Assembly (NCBI RefSeq): GCF_018613605.1 | Contig: NZ_JAGGPU010000026.1 | Coordinates: forward strand, 27,813 to 91,812 | Reading direction: 5' to 3' | Source: Pedobacter sp. ISL-64 | Lineage (GTDB): Bacteria > Bacteroidota > Bacteroidia > Sphingobacteriales > Sphingobacteriaceae | DNA: 64,000 nt | Shown here: in pieces, positions 35,274 to 43,490 of the stretch | Position numbering within the stretch: the first letter of the stretch is position 1 | Layout of the letters: every line of letters starts with the position of its first letter | The notes under the pieces: model-generated | Databases searched by the model: none | Seen by the model: the letters and a program-made list of their open reading frames with translations, nothing else | What the model was told of the DNA's origin: nothing | Position numbers and translations under genes: made by a program

Positions 35274-35717
35274 ATGGAATTATCTTGCCCGGTATCAGCA
35301 GAAAGAATAAATGAAAATGTAGTTAGGATTATTGCCTTTATAGTTGCTGTGATCGCAATTACTTGTGTTGTGTTTTCAAATTATTGGGCAATTGTTTTTC
35401 TGCTATTTGATTTTGCTTTAAGGGCATTTACAGCAGGTAAATTTAGTTTGTTGAAATTTATCGCCATCAAAATAGCTGACGGACTTTCGCTTTCGCCGAA
35501 AATGAAGGATCTGGCGCCAAAAAAGTTCGCGGCAACCCTGGGCTTCGGATTCTGCCTTTTGATTACCGCGGTATTTCTATTTGATTTTTATAATGCAGCG
35601 CTGATTTTTACCTCCATCATGATCGTTTTCGCTCTGTTAGAGAGCTTATTCGCCATCTGCGTTGGTTGTTATATCTATTCTTTTTTGCAGATCTTCACCA
35701 AAAAGAACGAGGATTAA
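35274..35717 (+). CDS. DUF4395 membrane protein
   Basis: Inner-membrane protein of 147 residues with four helices (about 20-35, 37-55, 87-105 and 108-135). It opens with the family motif CPVSAERINENVVR, followed by FDFALRAFTAGKFSLL and a short cytoplasmic loop. A pair of Cys residues lies near the C terminus (AICVGCYIYS). DUF4395 proteins are often linked to thiol or rhodanese-type sulfur handling, and the two Cys would suit that, but no such gene is adjacent. Convergent with the LLM oxidoreductase, 1 bp apart. Confidence 0.85.
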   Translation: MELSCPVSAERINENVVRIIAFIVAVIAITCVVFSNYWAIVFLLFDFALRAFTAGKFSLLKFIAIKIADGLSLSPKMKDLAPKKFAATLGFGFCLLITAVFLFDFYNAALIFTSIMIVFALLESLFAICVGCYIYSFLQIFTKKNED

Positions 35718-35718
35718 T

Positions 35719-36753
35719 TTATTTCTTTAAAGCCTCACGTACTTTTGGTGCAATTTTGCTTCCGAATAATTCAATTGATTTCATCAAAGCTGCGTGAGAT
35801 GGGCCTCCTACATCCATATGTGCTGAGAAACGTGTTAAGCCAAAGGTTTCTTCCATGGCTAAAATCTTCTCTACCGATTCGTTTACATCACCAATAATTA
35901 AAGCACCACTACTGTTTCGGCCAGCATCGAACTGATTGCGTTGATAAGGTGCCCAGCCGCGTGATTTACCAATCCTGTTCATCTGAGCAGAATAAAGTGG
36001 GTAGTAATAATCTGCAATTTCATTACTGTTTTCGCCAAATAAAGCGTGCATATGCACACCTACTTCAAATTTACTCTTGTCATGCCCATGAGCTTCGTAA
36101 ACTCTTTTATAATAATCGAAAAGTGGCTTAAACTGTACCGGCTGACCGCCAATGATGGCAAACATTACAGGTAAACCTAATCTGCCGGCACGTTCTACTG
36201 ATTCTGGCGTTCCACCAACGGCTACCCATATTTTTAAATTGTTGTTTACGGCTCTTGGTAATATTTCCTGGTTATTCAGTTCTGGTCTGAATTTGCCCTT
36301 CCAGCTGATTTTGGGCTCCTTGTTTATTTTAAGGAGCAATTCTAACTTCTCTTCATAAAGCTCGTCGTAATCTTGCAGGTTATAACCAAACAGCGGAAAC
36401 GATTCGATAAAACTTCCACGGCCAGCCATTAATTCGGCCCTGCCATTCGAAATCAAATCTATTGTGGCAAAATTTTGATACAATTTAACCGGATCGGATG
36501 AACTTAAAACTGAAACAGCACTGCTTAATTTAATGTTTTTGGTTACTGTAGCTGCCGCGGCCAATATAATTTCAGGACTCGATACGGCGTAATCAGGACG
36601 ATGGTGTTCGCCAATGCCATAGAAATCTAAACCAACCTCATCCATTAGTTTTATTTCTGCTATAATTTCCTGAAGTCTTTGCTGAGCGGGTTGAATTTCT
36701 CCTTTTGCATTGATCTGCAAATCGCCAAACATACCGATACCTAATTCCATCAT
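35719..36753 (-). CDS. LLM-class flavin-dependent oxidoreductase
   Basis: Predicted FMN- or F420-type luciferase-like monooxygenase of 344 residues with a TIM-barrel fold. Family marks are DFYGIGEHHRPDYAVSSP near residue 42, FATIDLISNGRAELMAGRGS near 95, and VGGTPESVERAGRLGLPVM near 180. The substrate cannot be inferred. An exact -7 element (TAACTTTG, 36770-36777, minus) lies upstream. Two ATGs in tandem (36753 and 36750) both fit. Confidence 0.9.
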   Translation of the reverse strand: MMELGIGMFGDLQINAKGEIQPAQQRLQEIIAEIKLMDEVGLDFYGIGEHHRPDYAVSSPEIILAAAATVTKNIKLSSAVSVLSSSDPVKLYQNFATIDLISNGRAELMAGRGSFIESFPLFGYNLQDYDELYEEKLELLLKINKEPKISWKGKFRPELNNQEILPRAVNNNLKIWVAVGGTPESVERAGRLGLPVMFAIIGGQPVQFKPLFDYYKRVYEAHGHDKSKFEVGVHMHALFGENSNEIADYYYPLYSAQMNRIGKSRGWAPYQRNQFDAGRNSSGALIIGDVNESVEKILAMEETFGLTRFSAHMDVGGPSHAALMKSIELFGSKIAPKVREALKK

Positions 36754-36769
36754 GTTAAAATAATTTTAA

Positions 36770-36777
36770 CAAAGTTA
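36770..36777 (-). promoter_or_regulatory. -7 promoter element of the LLM oxidoreductase gene
   Basis: TAACTTTG on the minus strand matches TAnnTTTG, 16 nt before the first ATG. Confidence 0.5.
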
Positions 36778-36836
36778 ATGGATAAAGGCGTAGTGCTTTT
36801 TGATGTATGGTAAGAAAAGAGATGAAAGACTTATAA

Positions 36837-37286
36837 TTAATCATCCAGTTTACCTAATGTTTTAAAAATAGTTTCGAGTTCGTGGTTTGGATAATCGAAA
36901 TTGGTCGCATTGATCATGAAATTTTTCCCATTTAATAATGAAATGTCAAGAAATTTGCTCCTGTTTTTATCAATTAATAGGTTGTATTGAGTTTTAGCTT
37001 TAATACTTCTAATCTCTGACCATTTATAAGTGCCAAGATCTTTAAAAGAGATTTCATGCTCTGTGGCTGTAATCGCATAAACTTCTTCTTGGTTCTTTAG
37101 ATACTTTAATACAAGGATTAAGTATCCAGTATATAGAATTACCAAGATAATAAGGGTTAAGATATAATTAAAGTCTATCAAAGAGGCTATGCCCATAAAG
37201 ACTAAGGGGAACACACAAAATGGAATTACTATAAGTGCCAAGTTCGCATTGTCTTTAACTTTTATCGATGTAATCATATTTGACAT
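36837..37286 (-). CDS. Small two-helix membrane protein, PH-like
   Basis: Unrecognised 149-residue protein. Two adjacent membrane helices (about 16-36 and 43-62) are followed by a soluble domain whose strands (EVYAITATEHEISF, YKWSEIRSIKAK, LLIDKN and a final helix HELETIFKTLG) look like the bacterial PH/YcxB-like fold. No partner gene is adjacent. The downstream start MITSIKV would shorten it by three residues. It is probably a real gene because the reading frame shows coherent domain structure. Confidence 0.6.
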   Translation of the reverse strand: MSNMITSIKVKDNANLALIVIPFCVFPLVFMGIASLIDFNYILTLIILVILYTGYLILVLKYLKNQEEVYAITATEHEISFKDLGTYKWSEIRSIKAKTQYNLLIDKNRSKFLDISLLNGKNFMINATNFDYPNHELETIFKTLGKLDD

Positions 37287-38068
37287 AAGGATTGACTTTT
37301 ACAGCTTCATAGAAATAAATCCGTTATAAACACCATCAATTACTTTGCTCATCCTTTGAGATTTAAATTTATCATGGGTTAAACATCAGGGTATACATGC
37401 ACTTATCCTTAACCGAAGATAATTATTTGCCTTTGGTTATGCGGCATCGCAACCTCGGTTTTTTATGCTTGCCAGAGTTCGCTAAACCCGATTACCGTGG
37501 ATACCGATTCTTCATCGGTAGAAATAAGCGGGACTATGGGAACCGATAAAGTATTGCCTTTGCTTTCCAGATAAAAGTTCGGAATGAAAATTGTAAACAG
37601 ATTTGAACCATATAAGGAACATAAGATCATATCAGCTTATAGCTGGAAAGATACTGAAACAAATCCAATAGCTATCGGATCAGGATGACGCGATTATATT
37701 AAAGTGCTAACTGAAAACTGGCGATTGAAATAGTTTAAGCGCCTTGCAACCCGAGTTTTTTATGCTAGCCCCGAGTTAGCTAAACCCGATTATAGCGAAC
37801 ATCCCGATTTTTTCATCGGGATAAAGCGGAAAGCGGGGCTTTCGGAGCCGATAAACATTGGCATTGCTTTCCAAATAAAAATTCTGAATGAAGATTGTAA
37901 GCAGATTAAACCATATAAGGAACATAGGACCTTATCAGCTTATATCTGGAAGGATTCTGAAACAAGTTCAGAATGACGTATTTATAAAAGCAAGTCAGAA
38001 TGACGCAACTAGGTTAAAATCGGCAACTGCTAACTAAAAACTGACAACTGAGAATTGCCCACTGAAAA
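37287..38068. repeat. Gene-free spacer made of a diverged 250-bp direct repeat
   Basis: No gene. Segment 37441-37690 is repeated, with divergence, at about 37741-37980 (offset 296-305 bp). Both contain CGCAACC or GCAACCC, a ..GTT(C)GCTAAACCCGATTA stretch, a family-A hairpin, TTGCTTTCCA, and AACCATATAAGGAACATA, and both end in a TCTGAAAC..GAATGACG-like tail. Positions 38022-38070 form a perfect-period 7-bp word array running into the hscA stop. Confidence 0.75.
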
Positions 38069-39925
38069 CTACTCTATCTTCTTACCTTTCATGGCAGTAG
38101 AAATCGCTGCATCCATTACCCGTTCGGCAAAAGGGCGGGTAAATTCGTTCAGCTCGTCTGCTTTCTTCAAAATGGTATCTTTTTCTTGGGTAGCTAAAGC
38201 GGTTCTAAGCGCTTCGATGTGCACTTTGGTATCTGAAATTTCTTCTTCAGTTAAATGTTCAGCATGTTTTTCGATAAAACGCTCGGCGGTATAAAGCAAT
38301 TGTTCGCCTTCGCTTCTCGCTTCAATGAGCATACGTTGCTCCACATCACTTTTGGCATGTTCTATACTATCAAGGAGCATTTTCTCAACTGTATCGTCGC
38401 TTAAGCCATAACTTGGCGTAATTTCTATCTCTTGTTTAACGCCCGAACGTAACTCTATCGCCTGAACGGTTAAAATTCCATCGGCATTCAGTAAAAAATT
38501 GATGTCTACTTTCGGCAAACCCGCAGGCATTGCAGGAATTCCCTTTAAGTCGAACTCAGCCAGTTTTCTGTTTTCTTTCACTAAATCGCGCTCTCCCTGA
38601 TAAACAGAGATTTTCATATTTACCTGTCCATCTATTGAAGTGGTGTATTGACGACCGGCTTTAGTAGGTACTTTACTGTTGCGGGCAATAATTACATCCA
38701 TTAAACCACCCATAGTTTCGATACCCAGAGAAAGCGGCGTTACATCTAACAACAAGATATCAGAACGGTTTCCTGCCAAAACATCGGCCTGAATGGCTGC
38801 TCCAAGTGCTACTACTTCATCAGGATTGATATTATCCTGTGGTTTTTTACCAAAGAAATTTTCTACAGCCTGTTTTACAAAAGGTGTACGGGTTGAACCT
38901 CCCACTAAAATTACCTCATCTATATCGCTGGCTGATAGATCTGCATCCTTTAATGCATTTTTACAAGCAGTGATGGTTTCTTCAACCTTCGCCGAAATTA
39001 ACTGCTCAAAAGTTTGTTTATCAAGTGTGCACCAGATTTCGCCAACTTGCTCGTTGTATAAATTCTGGGTAGATAGTGCTTTTTTAGCAGACTCAGCCTG
39101 TAGACGTAAGGTTTGCATCAAAATATTATCCTGAGCAACTACTGCTACATCGAGGTTGTTTTTCTCCAACCAATAGTTTAAAATGGCACGATCGAAATCA
39201 TCGCCACCTAAATAAGTATTGCCGTTTGTAGCCAAAACCTCGAAAATTCCATTCTGGATCTGTAGAATAGAAACATCAAATGTTCCTCCTCCTAAGTCGT
39301 AAACCGCAATTGTTTTTTGTTGTGAGGGGTCTAAGCCAATTCCGTAGGCCAAACTTGCTGCGGTAGGTTCATTTACAATACGCATCACATCTAAACCAGC
39401 CAGTTTCCCGGCATCTCGTGTGGCCTGACGCTGACTATCATTAAAATATGCAGGAACGGTGATTACAGCCCTGTTAACCGGTGTTTTTAAGGCATGTTCT
39501 GCTCTTGCTTTAAGTTCTTTCAAAATTTCTCCCGATAATTCGATCGGTGTGTAGAAACGGTCGCCAGCGTGGATTTTCACCAAAGCATCGCTATCATCGT
39601 CTATAATTTTGTAAGAAAAAATAGCTGCGTGTTCGGCTACATCTTTGTAAGAGCGGCCAAGTAATCTTTTAACTGAAAAAATGGTGTTTGAAGGATCAGT
39701 GGTTAAGTATTCTTTAGCCTCGTTACCTACAACGGCTTCATTCTGGCCATTAAAGTATACCACCGATGGTACCAATATTCCCTTACCTGCATCGTTAATT
39801 ACCTGTGGATTTTTATCTGGATTGATAAACGCCACCAAACTATTGGTTGTGCCTAAATCTATTCCAACTATAATTTCTTCCTTTTGAAACGAACCTGTAG
39901 CAAGGTTAATTGATATTTTTGCCAT
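38069..39925 (-). CDS. hscA: Fe-S assembly chaperone HscA (Hsp70 family)
   Basis: Cytoplasmic Hsp70-type ATPase dedicated to iron-sulfur cluster transfer from IscU. The start MAKISINLATGSFQKEE precedes the ATPase signature VGIDLGTTNSLVAF; that N-terminal extension and the 618-residue length match HscA rather than DnaK, which is longer with a charged lid tail. Other Hsp70 marks are IYDLGGGTFDVS-like near 212, VILVGGSTRTPFV near 325, and the linker LLLDVTPLSLGIETMGG near 380. It is monocistronic. The ferredoxin and IscX genes lie 23 kb away. Its -7 element (39931-39938) is 5 nt from the ATG. Confidence 0.88.
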   Translation of the reverse strand: MAKISINLATGSFQKEEIIVGIDLGTTNSLVAFINPDKNPQVINDAGKGILVPSVVYFNGQNEAVVGNEAKEYLTTDPSNTIFSVKRLLGRSYKDVAEHAAIFSYKIIDDDSDALVKIHAGDRFYTPIELSGEILKELKARAEHALKTPVNRAVITVPAYFNDSQRQATRDAGKLAGLDVMRIVNEPTAASLAYGIGLDPSQQKTIAVYDLGGGTFDVSILQIQNGIFEVLATNGNTYLGGDDFDRAILNYWLEKNNLDVAVVAQDNILMQTLRLQAESAKKALSTQNLYNEQVGEIWCTLDKQTFEQLISAKVEETITACKNALKDADLSASDIDEVILVGGSTRTPFVKQAVENFFGKKPQDNINPDEVVALGAAIQADVLAGNRSDILLLDVTPLSLGIETMGGLMDVIIARNSKVPTKAGRQYTTSIDGQVNMKISVYQGERDLVKENRKLAEFDLKGIPAMPAGLPKVDINFLLNADGILTVQAIELRSGVKQEIEITPSYGLSDDTVEKMLLDSIEHAKSDVEQRMLIEARSEGEQLLYTAERFIEKHAEHLTEEEISDTKVHIEALRTALATQEKDTILKKADELNEFTRPFAERVMDAAISTAMKGKKIE

Positions 39926-40355
39926 GGCTGCAAATTTACAATAATGTTGTAAGGTTTTAAGATGGAAATGTTTTAATGTTGTAAAGATTAAAGTTCATTT
40001 TCTCATTCTTTATTGTTTTGAAGTATAATTAGGAAATGAAGGGTTCTGTAATTCTTCGGTTGTAGCAGCCCTGCTGTACCTCCTGCCGATTGAAGGATCG
40101 GCATCCGTACCATCAGGTTTATTTAACAATGATTTGTGCTGGCCAAGACGTGAAAGTGTTCCGATCTAAGAGGATAGAGACCGAGGGACTAAGGCCGTGC
40201 TATTGAACTAAAGGAGAAAACAAAAAAAATGTCACCCTGAGCTTGTCGAAGGGCAATTGTTTTATTTTCGGCAAATAAAGGTCTTCGACAGGCTCAGACT
40301 GAAAACCAGTGAATACTGGAGCGTATAATCTGCTTCCAGTCTGGACTAAAGACTC
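39926..40355. repeat. Spacer with family-B module, family-C hairpin and 7-bp array
   Basis: No gene. Positions 39931-39938 hold the hscA -7 element. About 40050-40125 is a family-B module (CCTGCTGTACCTCCTGCCGAT, then ATCGGCATCCGTACCATCAGG). Positions 40230-40302 are a family-C inverted repeat. From 40338 ACT or AGT recurs at exactly 7-bp intervals (38, 45, 52, 59, 66, 73). Confidence 0.7.
39931..39938 (-). promoter_or_regulatory. -7 promoter element of hscA, leaderless spacing
   Basis: TAAATTTG on the minus strand matches TAnnTTTG and ends 5 nt before the ATG at 39925. Confidence 0.6.
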
Positions 40356-41603
40356 TCAACTCCGAACTTCAAACTTATTTTTCTCCTCAATCCACAAACT
40401 CATGTACTTTGTACTCTGCGCAGTATGATGATTTAAAATCTGTCCGAAAAAGTTATTTTGCCGGTGTGCAGTTAAATCTGAAGCTAATCTTTCAACTTCT
40501 TGTATGAATTGATCTGTAAAATATTTAGCAGAATACCTTTGGTTAATAATCTGTACACCATTTTGCTGGGCAGCTTGCCAGGCATTTTTATCCTGATATA
40601 ACTTTACGGCTTCATCAATAAATAGCTCCAAATTATCTTCAATGCTACCGTTCCAAACTAAATTGCCTTTCATGGCTTCTGCACCGATAGATGTGGTAAC
40701 CGAGGGTGTACCCACCTGCATGGCATCGATAAATTTACCTTTTACACCTGCACCAAATTGAATAGGGGCGAGTAATATTCTATGTTTCGAAATGGCCTCT
40801 TTCGCATCTATAGCTCTACCCTTAATTAAAAACCTTTCAGTTTTATTATCCAACTGCAAAACTTTTTGAGATACATAAGACCCGTATATATTCATACTCG
40901 CATTAGGAAGTTTTTTGCGAAGTGAAGGCCAGACTTTGGTTTTTAAAACCTGTACCGTATTCCAGTTGGGTTCGTGAAGAAAGTTGCCAATAAAGACAAA
41001 ATTTGCCCGATCTTCGAATGGAATCCATTTTTCAATAGTATTGGTGTTGATTTCTTCTTCAAGGAAAGGTAGATAATAAATGAGTGAATGATCAATTTTG
41101 AATTGATTTTTCAATATATCCATCTCCACTTCCGAAATCATTATAGATAAATCGCAGCGTAAAATTGAAGCCATTTCTCTTTTGGCAGTATCAGAGAATA
41201 AATCTAAAGTTTGTTTTTTCTTGTCACTTTGCTGCCGGGCACTTCTCAGGCAATGTAAATCTTCAGTATCTAAAATCCTAACAGCATTAGGGCATTCCTG
41301 CTGAACCCGCCAGCCATATTGCTCTTCTACCATAAAGCGATCGAACAGCACTATTTCGGGGTTTAATTCTTTCAGAAACACATTGAAACTTTCGTCGTTT
41401 AGTTTGATTTGTTGCTCAATAACGTTAGGTTTACTAAAATCATAACTGAAATCGCTTTTTGATGCTGCCGATGCAAAAGTAATCTGATAACCTTTAGACA
41501 GAAATAAATCAACCAATTGGATCATCCTCGTGCCCGCTGCCGATGAAGTGGGTTCGGGCCAAACAAATCCAATAATTAATAATTTCTTAGCGCTAGTATT
41601 CAT
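40356..41603 (-). CDS. GT4-type glycosyltransferase
   Basis: Predicted GT-B glycosyltransferase of 415 residues. The N-terminal Rossmann half opens KKLLIIGFVWPEPTSSAAGTR, in which the Gly-rich loop binds the acceptor side. The C-terminal half has FIGNFLHEPNWN near residue 215, and RILLAPIQFGAGVKGKFIDAMQVGTPSVTT near 300, the family's sugar-nucleotide binding segment with its Glu replaced by Gly-Lys-type residues. Donor and acceptor are unknown, and no polysaccharide cluster surrounds it. Divergent from miaE, sharing a 150-bp promoter region. Confidence 0.88.
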   Translation of the reverse strand: MNTSAKKLLIIGFVWPEPTSSAAGTRMIQLVDLFLSKGYQITFASAASKSDFSYDFSKPNVIEQQIKLNDESFNVFLKELNPEIVLFDRFMVEEQYGWRVQQECPNAVRILDTEDLHCLRSARQQSDKKKQTLDLFSDTAKREMASILRCDLSIMISEVEMDILKNQFKIDHSLIYYLPFLEEEINTNTIEKWIPFEDRANFVFIGNFLHEPNWNTVQVLKTKVWPSLRKKLPNASMNIYGSYVSQKVLQLDNKTERFLIKGRAIDAKEAISKHRILLAPIQFGAGVKGKFIDAMQVGTPSVTTSIGAEAMKGNLVWNGSIEDNLELFIDEAVKLYQDKNAWQAAQQNGVQIINQRYSAKYFTDQFIQEVERLASDLTAHRQNNFFGQILNHHTAQSTKYMSLWIEEKNKFEVRS

Positions 41604-41726
41604 TTACCCGCAAAATAAGTTCTTTTTTTTGGCTCTCGCAGATAAATGTGATTTTAGCGGATTGAAATGTAAAATCTGCATAATCTTTTAAATCTGCGGT
41701 AGATATAAACGTATCTTAAATATTCT

Positions 41727-41734
41727 TAATTTTG
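41727..41734 (+). promoter_or_regulatory. -7 promoter element of miaE
   Basis: TAATTTTG matches TAnnTTTG, 21 nt before the ATG at 41756. AATC words at exact 9-bp spacing (41673, 41682, 41691) lie upstream. Confidence 0.55.
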
Positions 41735-41755
41735 CAGCTCAATTACAAGCACTAC

Positions 41756-42337
41756 ATGTTAGGATTAAAATTATTGACAGACCCACGTTGGGCAAATATT
41801 GCTGAATCAAATTTAGAAGAAATTTTATCTGACCATGCCTGGTGTGAACAAAAAGCGGCAACCAATGCCATTACTTTAATTACTCAAAATTCCGAGCATC
41901 AGGATCTTGTAGATGAATTAACAGCGATTGCCATCGAAGAAATGCAGCATTTCCAGATGGTAATTGAAATTATAAAAAAACGGGGTTATACTTTAAGTCG
42001 CGAGCGGAAAGATGATTATGTTGGTCGTTTGGTAAAATTTAGCAAAAAAGACGGAAGCCGGAATATGGCTTTTATTGACAGGTTATTGTTTGCAGCAATG
42101 ATTGAAGCCAGAAGCTGCGAACGTTTCAGGGTACTTTCATTAAATATAAAAGATCAGGAGCTGGCCAAGTTTTATCATGAGCTAATGGTTTCGGAAGCTG
42201 GGCATTATACCACATTTTTGAATTTTGCACGTAAATACAGTGCTGATGTTGATGTAGATAAACGCTGGAAAGAATGGTTAGATTTTGAAGGAGAATTAAT
42301 TCAGAGTTTTGGAACTAAGGAAGCGATACACGGATAG
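41756..42337 (+). CDS. miaE: tRNA-(ms2io6A)-hydroxylase MiaE
   Basis: Ferritin-like di-iron enzyme that hydroxylates the isopentenyl side chain of ms2i6A at position 37 of tRNAs. Iron-ligand-type motifs are ILSDHAWCEQKAA (Glu), AIEEMQHF (Glu and His), IEARSCERF (Glu) and VSEAGHYTTF (Glu and His). The length from ATG 41756 is 193 residues, normal for MiaE. An in-frame TTG at 41732 was rejected because it lies inside the -7 promoter element. The gene is monocistronic, facing the DUF3810 gene across a word array. Confidence 0.92.
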   Translation: MLGLKLLTDPRWANIAESNLEEILSDHAWCEQKAATNAITLITQNSEHQDLVDELTAIAIEEMQHFQMVIEIIKKRGYTLSRERKDDYVGRLVKFSKKDGSRNMAFIDRLLFAAMIEARSCERFRVLSLNIKDQELAKFYHELMVSEAGHYTTFLNFARKYSADVDVDKRWKEWLDFEGELIQSFGTKEAIHG

Positions 42338-42340
42338 TTC

Positions 42341-42396
42341 AGTTTTCGGTTTGCAGTTTTTCATCATCAACCGTTAATTGGCAACTGTCAACTCCT
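42341..42396. repeat. Inverted pair of 7-bp word arrays between convergent genes
   Basis: Heptads read AGTTTTC GGTTTGC AGTTTTT, then, after CATCATC, the reverse-complement type AACCGTT AATTGGC AACTGTC AACT. The two halves can pair imperfectly. It lies between the convergent miaE and DUF3810 genes. Confidence 0.65.
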
Positions 42397-43450
42397 TTTT
42401 ATGTATATTCCATAGCCAAATTACAATATCCTGATAACTATCGATTCCTTTTTTCTGATTGTTCAGTTTTAAGAAACTGTCGAATGCGGCATCCATATAG
42501 CCGAACATATCGCCATTGTATTTTCGCCAGAATTCTTTTTCAGTTTTGAAATCGGCTAAAACCTGCGGTAAAAGTTTCAAATAAAGTAATTTATAATCGT
42601 CAGGTGATTTCATCCTGATCTCAAACAAAATATACCGCAACATTTCATAATTGGCAGAATATTGGTAATTCAGATCAACGCTGTTGCTTGCCGTGAGATA
42701 ACCCAAAAGATTAGCTTCATCCTCATAAGCGACGCCCAATTGATGGCCTATTTCGTGACAGCTTACATAAGGTTTAACGAAATCCGGTAAATTCATATTC
42801 ATATTGGCTTCGCCAGAAAGCGGTGCATAATAGCCTTCGATGCCAATTTTACTAATCATCCATGAGTTTAAAACAGACTTTAAGCAAGGGTTTGGATATC
42901 GGAATAATTTATTTTTTCGCGACATAAGCGAATAGGCTTCTGCCGATTTTGATTCCAGTTCTTTGATTGTGTAAGCTGGAATTTTGCCTTGTTTCAGTTT
43001 TAGGTTATTGGTTTTTTGGATGAAATAATTGCCAAGAACAACCAATTCTTTGACATTGTATTTTTCATTGCCAACACCCAGCTCTTCACTGATACTTGGC
43101 CGACTGTAATTTAAACCCCATACAATTTTGAAAATGATATAGAGCATCAGGAAGAAGTTGAGAATTTGTAAAGGAACAAGAATCCTATCCTGTCTTTTTA
43201 GCGATTTTCGGTGTTTATAAAGCCTTACGATTTTGTAGAGTACAAAACCAATCAATAAAGCATAAATAATATCGCCGATGGCAAAAGGAAAAATAGATGA
43301 TATAAACCTTAATGCCGAAGAGATGTAAGGATAAAAACCTATTGAATAATATTTTTGGACCAGACTAGGGGAAAAGCCAAAGAGATAAATAAGAATCGTT
43401 AAAGAAATTATTATTGATGACCTAATGAACTGCTTTTTTTGTGTGCTCAT
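42374..43450 (-). CDS. DUF3810 membrane zinc-metallopeptidase-like protein
   Basis: Inner-membrane protein of 358 residues. Three N-terminal helices (about 10-28, 52-75 and 92-112) lead to an extracytoplasmic domain with a zincin motif: HEIGH at 232-236 and a third candidate ligand Glu245 in YEDEANLLGY, the gluzincin pattern. This matches DUF3810. No substrate is known. The -7 element of this gene (TAGATTTG, 43483-43490, minus) overlaps the last codon region of pyrC upstream, and its leader contains a near-palindrome (TTTAATGGCCATTTAAA type). Confidence 0.8.
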   Translation of the reverse strand: MSTQKKQFIRSSIIISLTILIYLFGFSPSLVQKYYSIGFYPYISSALRFISSIFPFAIGDIIYALLIGFVLYKIVRLYKHRKSLKRQDRILVPLQILNFFLMLYIIFKIVWGLNYSRPSISEELGVGNEKYNVKELVVLGNYFIQKTNNLKLKQGKIPAYTIKELESKSAEAYSLMSRKNKLFRYPNPCLKSVLNSWMISKIGIEGYYAPLSGEANMNMNLPDFVKPYVSCHEIGHQLGVAYEDEANLLGYLTASNSVDLNYQYSANYEMLRYILFEIRMKSPDDYKLLYLKLLPQVLADFKTEKEFWRKYNGDMFGYMDAAFDSFLKLNNQKKGIDSYQDIVIWLWNIHKKELTVAN

Positions 43451-43482
43451 TTATTTAATGGCCATTTAAATAATAAATATAA

Positions 43483-43490
43483 CAAATCTA
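43483..43490 (-). promoter_or_regulatory. -7 promoter element of the DUF3810 gene, overlapping the pyrC stop
   Basis: TAGATTTG on the minus strand matches TAnnTTTG. It includes the pyrC stop codon (43488-43490), so the promoter is embedded in the end of the upstream gene. Confidence 0.5.
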
